Below are positions 57,403-64,000 of a DNA stretch of 64,000 bases, piece by piece (positions within the stretch are counted from its first letter, which is position 1; the number at the start of each line of letters is the position of its first letter). This stretch comes from Solicoccozyma terricola (Eukaryota; Basidiomycota; Tremellomycetes; Filobasidiales; Piskurozymaceae). Location of the stretch: positions 62,001 through 126,000 of the forward strand of contig BCLD01000019.1 of NCBI GenBank assembly GCA_001600875.1, read 5' to 3'. Both the position numbers and the translations under genes were made by a program. The notes below the pieces were generated by a model, which made no database searches, was not told where the DNA came from, and worked only from the letters and a program-made list of their open reading frames with translations.

Positions 57403-57705
57403 CCTGGATCGAGGGGGGAGGGAGGATTCTAGCAAGATGTAGATCTAGCAGGGAGTGGGGAGTTGGGAGGATAGATCGCACTGTCAAGGGAGGTGCGGGT
57501 GAAAGACCATGCTGTCCCTTGGTGACCCGCACTGCCATACCAGAGAAAATCCAGAGCAGAGTTGCAAATATAAAACACAAGAGATACCGAGAATCGACCA
57601 CATCGCGAACCCCAACGTAAGATATCTGATATCTTTCACGCATGCCCTCCGACATCCCGAGTCCTCATTAACCACCGGTTCCCCACCCAAACCATCGACC
57701 AACGA

Positions 57706-58794
57706 TCAAATCACCACCCCTGAACTCTCGACCCAAACCCTTTCCACCGGTATTTCCTTACAAACATCCACCTTCTCCAATTTCCTCAACACTTCCTCCC
57801 CTTCCACGAGCCTTCCAAAGGGGTAATACTTGCCGTCTAATTTCTTCTTGGCAAGGTCTACAGCTATTTTATCCTCTTTCGGAGATGTGAATGTCCCTGG
57901 TCCACATAAACAAATGAAGAATTGAGAAGTGGAAGAGTTTTTAGATGATCCTGATGCTGCCATCGATAGTGATCCATAAGAATGATTCAAATGCGGTGGT
58001 TTCGGATCAATCAAGTTGGATCCATCTATGAACCACCCCCCAACATCAGTTCTTCACATTCACATTCACAAAAGTTGTGACGTCAAGGAAAACCAATCCA
58101 ACTCACAAACACTCTCGCCGCCACTTCCATCTTTCCTCGTCACATCCCCACCTTGTAGGACGAATCCAGGTACAAATCGATGTATGGGTGTTCCAACGTA
58201 GTGCAATTTCTTCTTGTTGAGTTCTTTACCTTGTGTTGTTCGGGATTGGCCAGTTGAGAGGAGGAGGAAGTTTTCTACATGTTTCGCTAAGTCTAAGTGG
58301 AGATGATCATGATGATGATGATTTGTGGTCAGACAACGGGGTGTTTTGAACGCAGTCAGAGACGATGGATAATTAAAACGATCTAATCAGCTAATCGTGA
58401 ATCGAGGATTGGTCGGGATAAAGTAACACGTACTCGGTTGATCAGACAGCTCAAATATCAGTCTCCCAACAACAAGTGATTCCGGTGGGTCGATAATGCC
58501 AATCTGACCCGGCTGCTCTGATGATCACATGGTATAGCTATATCATCATCTGACCCTTCCACCACAACGGTTCCATATATATCGATCGACCGACAACATA
58601 CGACAACATACATTCGTATCCTCATACAACCCTTGCAACGTCTCCCTCTGAATCTCATCGAGCTCTGCCACGGTGGATGGAAGTCCATACGAAGTATGTT
58701 GTGCGTTCAGCCATGCTATGAGTCTCTGATGGTGACGGGTTAGCTCTGCATGGCGGTCGATGTTGCCATGTGCGATGTCGAGGTAGACCTTCAT
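57706..58794 (-). CDS. divergent cyclophilin (peptidyl-prolyl isomerase) with N-terminal insertion
   Basis: Read from the ATG at 58794 (an in-frame ATG at 58827 is an alternative): MKVYLDIAHGN corresponds to the first cyclophilin strand. An unusual stretch of about 60 residues follows (IDRHAELTRHHQRLIAWLNA ... GLYEDTN, then PGQIGIIDPPESLV). It precedes the second strand VGRLIFELSDQP. Then the normal fold resumes: LAKHVENFLLLSTGQSR, LHYVGTPIHRFVPGFVLQGG, DGSGGESV, YGSLSMAASGSSKNSSTSQF, FFICL and LDGKYYPFGRLVEGEEVLRK. Active-site Arg and Phe (HRF) and Gln (QGGD) are kept. The position of the cyclosporin-binding Trp before LDGK is Lys, and the usual His after GK is Tyr. Four or five exons. Activity is plausible; low cyclosporin sensitivity is an inference. 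Confidence 0.8.
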
Positions 58795-59165
58795 GGATGT
58801 TTGGTTGATGTGTGATTGCCCTGACAATATTGACGAGACTGGACGGCGGTGAAATGGAAGGGTTGGTTAAATTACGTAATATTCCGGCGCCACCCAGTTC
58901 GGCATAGTGGGACTGGGAGATTGTGTAAACAGAAGACTGCATAGATGAGCCATGCGCTGCTTGTACAAGTGATTGGATTTTATTCGAGGTGATGGTGTAA
59001 ACCTCCACATCATGTCACCACGCAATGCCTTGCTAAATCGACCGACTTTCAACATATTCACTGTCAAGCCTGTTGTACTTACGTATCTTTTGCTTACTCT
59101 GTTTGGCCTGGTTTCCGCTCGACTCGACAAATTCGACGCTTCTTTCCAACTCCAGTATGCCCTAA
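58795..59165. other. intergenic region
   Basis: 371 bp between the cyclophilin start and the end of a small Cys-rich gene. It presumably holds the cyclophilin promoter. No other feature is seen. Confidence 0.45.
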
Positions 59166-59459
59166 TCATCCCTTTAGTGGTAATCCATTATCCCGTTCAG
59201 CTTGCTCTTGCTTATTCAAACAACCCCAACAGAATGGCTCGTCGGGCCAATTCATCGCCGCATTTCCGCATTTAAGACCCCGTTTGTTTTTCCCTATGCA
59301 AGTTGTCTTTCCAGAGGCTGATGATATGGGTTCCTTGGCTACTGTATCCGTACCCTGTCTATCCTCTGGGTTTTTATTGTAGCACTTATAACACCATGTA
59401 TTGTGTCTCATTGCCATATTTTTACATCGTCGTTTACTTGTCCCGCCGTTCCTCACCAT
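59166..59459 (-). CDS. small Cys-rich protein with two related zinc-binding motifs
   Basis: A 97-residue frame, not recognised. Two copies of a similar motif are visible: KRRCKNMAMRHNTWCYKCYN and GLKCGNAAMNWPDEPFCWGC, each followed by NK. Both follow C-x-N-x-A-M-x(6-7)-C-x2-C. The first copy is preceded by a basic segment, and the second is separated by a Ser/Gly-rich linker with an extra Cys (TTCIGKNKRG). The pattern strongly suggests paired zinc knuckles and argues that the frame is real. The start is uncertain: upstream in the same frame a CACAG acceptor precedes the ATG, so a 5' exon could exist above 59465. It resembles the Cys-pair tails of the small orphan genes nearby but with a different spacing. 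Confidence 0.45.
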   Translation of the reverse strand: MVRNGGTSKRRCKNMAMRHNTWCYKCYNKNPEDRQGTDTVAKEPISSASGKTTCIGKNKRGLKCGNAAMNWPDEPFCWGCLNKQEQAERDNGLPLKG

Positions 59460-60233
59460 TCCTGTGCATTGCGACCCTAGTCCCTACCGATGCTGATGCG
59501 CTGTGTTTCCCGGCTGCTGTTTGCACCGTTGCGACCGTTTGATGGGAAATCTCTTCAGCAGCATCAATGGAGTAATTGCCTAGGTAGGAGGGCTGGCTCC
59601 TCACAACATCTCCACTCAGACTCGGGAAGCTGAGTCCGAAGTCATGCACATCGTCACAACTACGAGCTACGTATAGGTCCGGCGAATAGGACAACTTTTG
59701 TGGCTGTTGGTGTGAGGGTACCACCAATCGACTGGACATCACACATCTACTTCCGGATTGGGATACGAACCTCACTCAGCTTGACTCTATTTTTGTTCGC
59801 TCTCTTGTTACGCCTTCTTGTACTTGCCGACAAACCTTCCTAGCTATCAACGGGATCTCTCTAGATACCGATAGGTTGCTCTAAGTCCCGCAAGACATTC
59901 TTACTCTCCTCTCATGCCTTGATTGTATCGCGTACAATCACCTCTTTTTGATACTTCTGTTTATTGTTCTCTACCTGCATTTCACTATAGAGACTAAGGC
60001 CTTACAGATCTCTTTCCTCTATTGAACCCTGCTAATGCATTAGTATTCCATGCCACTACATTTGCCACTTGCATCTCGACTATTTGTATATCAACTTAGG
60101 CTCGCTACCCAATACTAACATACTACATTAGCTCATCAATCACAAGTGTTTAACTAGTGAGTATAGAAGACAGATCTGAACTCATGCAATTTAGTCCTAT
60201 CTTGTGAAACAAGGAGTCCGAAAGCCGCCAAGT
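59460..60233. other. intergenic region
   Basis: Nearly 800 bp with no supported gene. It is A/T-richer than neighbouring DNA and holds only short frames. The part nearest 59460 may contain a 5' exon of the Cys-rich gene. Confidence 0.45.
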
Positions 60234-60638
60234 CTACGAAGGACGTGACGCACCGGACTTCTCGTGGTAGTATTCACCTTCATATGAACGCAAGTACCCC
60301 TCAGGGGGATGACAAACCGGGCACTTATTATCTTTCAGCGGACCTTCACAATGTTCACATTTGGCTACTGGGCTGGGTGGTGGCAGCTTTAAGCCCTCCA
60401 GCTCGGGCGTGAACACATCCATTTCAGGAGCAGTTTCGGGAGCAAAACTGACGTCGTTGCCCGTGCTACGTAGGCCCGAGAGTGCTGACTCTGGTTTGTC
60501 ATCCTCCGGATCTTGGTGCTTCTGAGTGGGTGGATCTGTGCTGACTTGCTCACTCTCCGTTTCGGGGTCCTGGACGTTGTCGCCGGTTGCAGATGATGCT
60601 GTTGCAGATGATGCGGGTGAGGCGGCGGTGGTGGACAT
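60234..60638 (-). CDS. small acidic orphan protein with C-terminal Cys pairs
   Basis: A 134-residue frame from the ATG at 60638 (MSTTAASPASSATASSATGD). The N-terminal 90 residues are Ala/Ser/Pro/Glu-rich and acidic, hence disordered. The C-terminus carries AKCEHCEGPLKDNKCPVCHP, a compact CxxC...CxxC zinc ribbon, then a Tyr/Glu-rich tail. The 80 bp before the ATG share a run of similar words with the leader of the gene at 31912 (CATCTTCTTCACATCCTCAA against CATCTGCTTCACATTCTCAC), while the proteins differ outside the Cys pairs. The upstream frame could extend the reading frame, but the leader homology supports the ATG at 60638. A tandem 53-bp repeat lies about 200 bp upstream. Function unknown. 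Confidence 0.5.
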   Translation of the reverse strand: MSTTAASPASSATASSATGDNVQDPETESEQVSTDPPTQKHQDPEDDKPESALSGLRSTGNDVSFAPETAPEMDVFTPELEGLKLPPPSPVAKCEHCEGPLKDNKCPVCHPPEGYLRSYEGEYYHEKSGASRPS

Positions 60639-60840
60639 ATTCAAGGTGAAGTTAGAGGAATGTGATGTGTAGGGGTGAGTAGGCTTGGCGTTGAGGATGT
60701 GAAGAAGATGTGTTGTTGAGAAAAGGGGGGATAGCATGTAACCCCCCTTCTCTTTCAGACAGCGATATAAATAGTGCATAGGAACCTTTGGCCAGTGGCG
60801 GGCGGTGAATGAATTTGATAAGAGAATTAGCAGAGGGTGG

Positions 60841-61078
60841 CCAAGAAGCACATGGCATTAATCAATTGATAAGACCGCTCAAAGGAAGGTTGGCCAAGAA
60901 GCAAATGACGTTAATCAATTGGTAAGTACCATACAATGGAAGGTAGCCAAGAAGCAAATGACGTTAATCAATTGATATGATCATTCAATGGAAGGTGGCC
61001 AAGAAGCAAATGACATTAATCAACGGTACCCTTGATCAAAGGAAGGTGGCGAAGAAGTGAATGACGTAATCAATCACT
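60841..61078. repeat. 53-bp tandem repeat, 4.5 copies, with palindromic core
   Basis: Units begin (C)CAAGAAG at 60841, 60894, 60947, 60999 and 61050, giving periods of 53, 53, 52 and 51 bp. Each unit has AAGAAGC, TGACGTTAATCA (or close) and a GGAAGGTGG tail. In the first and third units the core contains ATCAATTGAT, a perfect 10-bp palindrome. Copies diverge by several bases. It lies between divergent genes (60638 minus and 61146 plus). Confidence 0.9.
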
Positions 61079-61145
61079 CCCAACCCCGCGCTTGCCTAGA
61101 GCCCATTCTCTCCAACCAGTCGGACTTTCTCATCGACAAGCACCA

Positions 61146-62222
61146 ATGTCCGGCACAGCGCTCATCATCGTCGACATCCAGAACGATTTCCTCCCTCCGT
61201 CGGGGTCACTGCCAGTTCCAAAGGGACGGAACATCCTCGAGCTAGTATACGCCCTGTTGACGGATGGTAGATGGAAAGATCTATGGTCGAATGTCGTCGT
61301 TTCACAGGTGAGAGAGCAGCCCCCTTGATTTAATCCGCACATTCGTGGACAATCGACAATATATTGAATGTTATTACAACCGATTTGTGACAGGATTGGC
61401 ATCCATCGGGATATATCTCATTCGCATCTACACATTCACAAGATCCATTCAAACATTTTCAAGTAACGGATGGGAATGGGAAACAATATGATCAAATAAT
61501 GTGGCCGGATCATTGTGTGAGTAAATCAGTTTTCCCCTTTTTTCAAAACTACTCTTTCATCAGAAGAAAGGCCAAGTTCTGAACTGAGGATTCCTCGCGC
61601 AGATCCAAGGTACAAATGGAGCTGAGCTAGAGGAAGGACTCAAACAACGATTAAAACCATTCGAACAATCTGGGAAATTGGCAGTTTTCAGAAAGGTGAA
61701 TGAATATCCTCGGAACCTTTTCATACCCTTAGCTGATTCACGGATTGGGGGGGGGTAACAATCTCAGGGTACGAATATCAACATCGAGGCTTATTCAGCG
61801 TTTGAAGCGACACATATGACAACTTGCCTTGATATCAACGACGACCCCGATTCGGAAACTAAAGTCGAATTTCCACCGTTGTCGTTTGGCGATAGCTTGT
61901 TAGCGAAATACTTGAAACGAAATGCTGTGGATAGAGTTGTTGTTGTTGGATTAGCTACGGATTATGTGAGTGCAGCAGGATTGAATCGAGTATGTGGGAA
62001 AAAAGCGAAGGAAATCGAGTTTACACAGCGAGGAAAAGAACCCCCACTCCGAAACGTAGAGGGTGATCCGATGAGAATCCGAATGTAATTGCTGATCTGT
62101 TGAATATTTCGTTTTTTTGGTCTGCTTTGCGGGGATTTGTCACTTCTTACCCCAAACATCAGTGGTAAAGTCATTCTTCTCAAACTCCCAACACCCGCTC
62201 AAACCCCAACTCACCCCCACTC

Positions 62223-62292
<70 letters not shown>

Positions 62293-62483
62293 ACAGTATC
62301 CACTCGACCTGCATATCCGCACTCACCCTCCCATCCCCACCTATTCTCATCCTCCTCACACAAGCAATACAAGGTATTGATTCCAAATCATCAGAAAAAG
62401 CAATCGAGGATGTTAAATCAAAAGGAGGGATCGTGTTGGATGAAGTCATGGGTTTGAATGCGGTTTTAAAAGGATTGCTTTGA
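61146..62483 (+). CDS. PNC1: nicotinamidase (PNC1) with a probable 2-nt microexon
   Basis: Nicotinamidase hydrolyses nicotinamide to nicotinate in the NAD salvage pathway. Exons 61146-61307, 61394-61516, 61603-61695 and 61768-61965 each hold whole codons. The start at 61146 (MSGTALIIVDIQNDFLPPSG) carries the catalytic Asp. QDWHP, with zinc ligands, and IMWPDHCIQGTNGAEL follow. FRKGTNINIEAYSAFEATH has the catalytic Lys, and VVVVGLATDY stands just before the expected Cys. The last exon (62297-62483) reads ATCCACTCGACCTGC...: IHSTCISALTLP...AIQGID, ending VLKGLL. Joining DY directly to it shifts the frame. A 2-nt exon TG at 62163-62164, flanked by CATCAG and GTAAAG, restores frame, gives TGT (the catalytic Cys) and the family spacing C-x3-T. 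All exon lengths then sum to 255 codons. A 67-C tract fills the last intron. Confidence 0.85.
62163..62164 (+). other. candidate 2-nt microexon completing the catalytic Cys codon
   Basis: The sequence reads ...AAACATCAG-TG-GTAAAGTC.... With introns 61966-62162 (197 nt) and 62165-62296 (132 nt) the junction becomes TAT-TG/T-ATC-CAC, that is Tyr-Cys-Ile-His. Without it the C-terminal domain is out of frame. Confidence 0.55.
62224..62290. repeat. 67-bp C homopolymer in the last PNC1 intron
   Basis: It runs up to AAACAG, the acceptor, so it forms an extreme polypyrimidine tract. The assembled length is likely approximate. Confidence 0.85.
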
Positions 62484-63848
62484 AATTGGGGGGAGAAGGG
62501 TCGGGGGGATTATAATTTTTTGGTGTTAAGGATTCGTCACTGTGAGTTGTTTTGTAGGTTGCGGAGCTTATTCATACACCTCGAAGGATTAAATTTCAAT
62601 ACCCAATTTTGCTCATCCAGACTTTAGAACGAATCGTTTCCATCTGGATGAACGCAGTTTAGTTTAGATCTCGAGTTGTTCATGATAATTGTTTTAGATC
62701 ACGATAATGCGTCTTTTTTTTTCGAGTTTTTGTTCTCAGACAGGACGTAACTCCCACTTGACAATACACTTGTTACCTATCCTGTTCATTCCATTATCGT
62801 CTATCATTTAACCGATGCTATGCTCATAGTCCACACACGACTGAATTGGGTGTACCACTTGAAAGCCGGCAGACAAGAGATGTTGATTCCCACTTTTGAG
62901 AGCTTTTCCAACAGATCCAATAGGATCAGCGGCGAGCTGACCAGTTCCCGAACGCCTCATCGATACTCTTTATTTTCTGCCAAAAGACGAGGAATCGGTT
63001 GTACAAGCTAGGAGAGATTAAGATGAGAATGTGGGGGAAACCGCTGGTGGCGGTGGCACATCGCCTCCCCGGTGGATGAAATGGCGACGAAGGGTTTGAA
63101 CCGGCAGTTTCGTTTCAAATGTGTATGCTGCCGCTGATTCTTTGGTAATTCATCGTGTTATCAACATCACCATGGAGTGTGTCTGATTTGATTCAAGATC
63201 AGACAGTAAGTACATCGAGCGAAGATGGAGTGTTCCATGTGATCTGGCCTCTCGCCCCATCGACGTCCAGGCAGAGGAAGATGACAAGTCGGGGCCGATA
63301 CTCTGGTCGTTTACAAAGGGTGTGGTACAATAGCGGGATGACAAAGGACATGTAGGAGATGTACTGCACAATGTATCTTGCTATATTTCTAGGAAGAATG
63401 GGGACACACGGGGAGACGCGAGCGATGGAAAAGGGGTGGGATGAGTGGAGTCGAGCTTGGATGTGTGTTGCAACTCCAGTCTGCACTGTGGTTGGCTCTG
63501 AAGCACTGTGCATTGTTACAGGAGTACGGTGGTATATAATGCCTGCTCTCTCATCCCCATCCCCTCCCCCATCCCCTCCCCCTCCCCCCTCCCCCTCCCC
63601 TCCCTGTCTCGATTCTACTCTGCTACGCGTGGATGTTGGTTGAACATCTATCCTCCTTTCCCTCCCCCCCCCCTATTGTCAGCTCAAAGGAACGGTCAGT
63701 CTGTTCATCATCGTACAGGGACATCATCCACAACATCATCCACAAGTATCATCCACAAGTATCACCCACAAGTATCAACCTACAATCCCACACACACACA
63801 CACGCCACACAACTCCGGTCTGTTCCTGAATTACTCTGATTCCCAATC
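62484..63848. other. intergenic region
   Basis: About 1.36 kb without a supported gene. The first half is A/T-rich. From 63530 a TATA element is followed by CCCCATCC-type repeats and an (ACA)/(CAC)-rich stretch. It looks like a promoter plus leader for a gene entering the terminal gap. Confidence 0.45.
63533..63539 (+). promoter_or_regulatory. TATA box (TATATAA)
   Basis: Followed within 20-150 bp by strongly pyrimidine-rich DNA, a common start-site context. The next candidate start codon is at 63849. Confidence 0.4.
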
Positions 63849-63887
63849 ATGGTGAGATGAAACGACAGATTCGTATTTTCTCTTCTT
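63849..63887 (+). CDS. possible 5' end of a gene (ATG followed at once by an intron donor), cut by the gap
   Basis: The ATG at 63849-63851 is directly followed by GTGAGATG, a splice-donor-like sequence, as in SEC27 (ATG|GTGAGC) and RET3 (ATG|GTCAGT). The reading frame without splicing stops at once (ATG GTG AGA TGA). A TATA box lies about 310 bp upstream. Everything after 63887 is N. This is a weak call, made because of the recurring ATG-only first exons in the window. Confidence 0.25.
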
Positions 63888-64000
63888 NNNNNNNNNNNNN
63901 NNNNNNNNNNNNNNNNNNNNNNNNNNNNNNNNNNNNNNNNNNNNNNNNNNNNNNNNNNNNNNNNNNNNNNNNNNNNNNNNNNNNNNNNNNNNNNNNNNNN
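63888..64000. other. assembly gap (N) to window end
   Basis: 113 undetermined bases. Confidence 0.99.

Noticed and set aside
57285..57480. Heat-shock element upstream of HSP60
   Set aside because: No run of at least three alternating GAA/TTC triplets at 5-bp spacing could be found by eye.
59434..59775. 113-residue minus-strand frame
   Set aside because: It overlaps the start of the twin zinc-knuckle frame in another phase and shows no motif. It could at most contribute a 5' exon.
1..64000. tRNA or rRNA genes and transposable elements
   Set aside because: No B-box-like GGTTCGANTCC with a foldable cloverleaf, no rRNA core sequences, and no transposase, reverse transcriptase or terminal-repeat pairs were recognised. 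A tRNAscan and repeat-library search would be the decisive test.

Overview
The window reads as nuclear DNA of a basidiomycete fungus, most likely a yeast-like Tremellomycete. This is an inference from style, not from a marker gene: closely packed genes on both strands, almost every gene cut by several 45-130 nt GT-AG introns with CTAAC/CTGAC-like branch points, short promoters, and a purely fungal gene repertoire (homoaconitase, thaumatin-like protein, PDR-type ABC pump, GID-complex subunit). There is no sign of bacterial operons, CRISPR arrays, tRNA or rRNA genes, or intact transposons. Two runs of N (30855-31764 and 63888-64000) are assembly gaps.

Layout. 0-7.3 kb: a CHORD-CS co-chaperone and three proteins of unknown function. 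7.5-17.3 kb: homoaconitase (LYS4, lysine synthesis), a HAD phosphatase, a short-chain dehydrogenase, TFIIE-beta, and a mitochondrial protein of unknown function. 17.5-29.6 kb: a thaumatin-like secreted protein, the GID/CTLH ubiquitin-ligase subunit Fyv10/Gid9, an ArsB-type anion permease, and a very long disordered protein with a C-terminal WD40 domain. 29.6-34.8 kb: a gene-poor, repeat-rich stretch around an N gap, carrying small acidic Cys-rich orphan genes. 34.9-45.1 kb: TRM1 (tRNA m2,2G26), then two COPI coat genes tail to tail (SEC27 beta-prime and RET3 zeta), then an ABHD12-like serine hydrolase. 45.2-51.9 kb: a full-size PDR/ABCG transporter with a 992-nt minisatellite-filled intron inside its Walker A codons. 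53-58.8 kb: a small mitochondrial-type protein, HSP60, and a divergent cyclophilin. 59-64 kb: two more small Cys-rich orphans, a 53-bp tandem repeat with a palindromic core, nicotinamidase (PNC1), and the 5' end of a gene cut off by the terminal gap.

Most of the genes are housekeeping genes and show no operon-like logic. The exceptions are the COPI pair and possibly shared divergent promoters. The most unusual items are: (1) a candidate 2-nt microexon in PNC1 that completes the catalytic Cys codon and restores the frame; (2) the oversized minisatellite intron in the PDR pump; (3) a set of small acidic proteins with Cys pairs, two of which share a 5' leader although their proteins differ; (4) the 53-bp tandem repeat between two divergent genes; (5) very long G/C homopolymers that sit only in introns and intergenic DNA. 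Exon structures were worked out by eye from splice sites and reading frame. For the CHORD, PNC1, RET3 and 53-kb genes, the exon lengths sum to a multiple of three.
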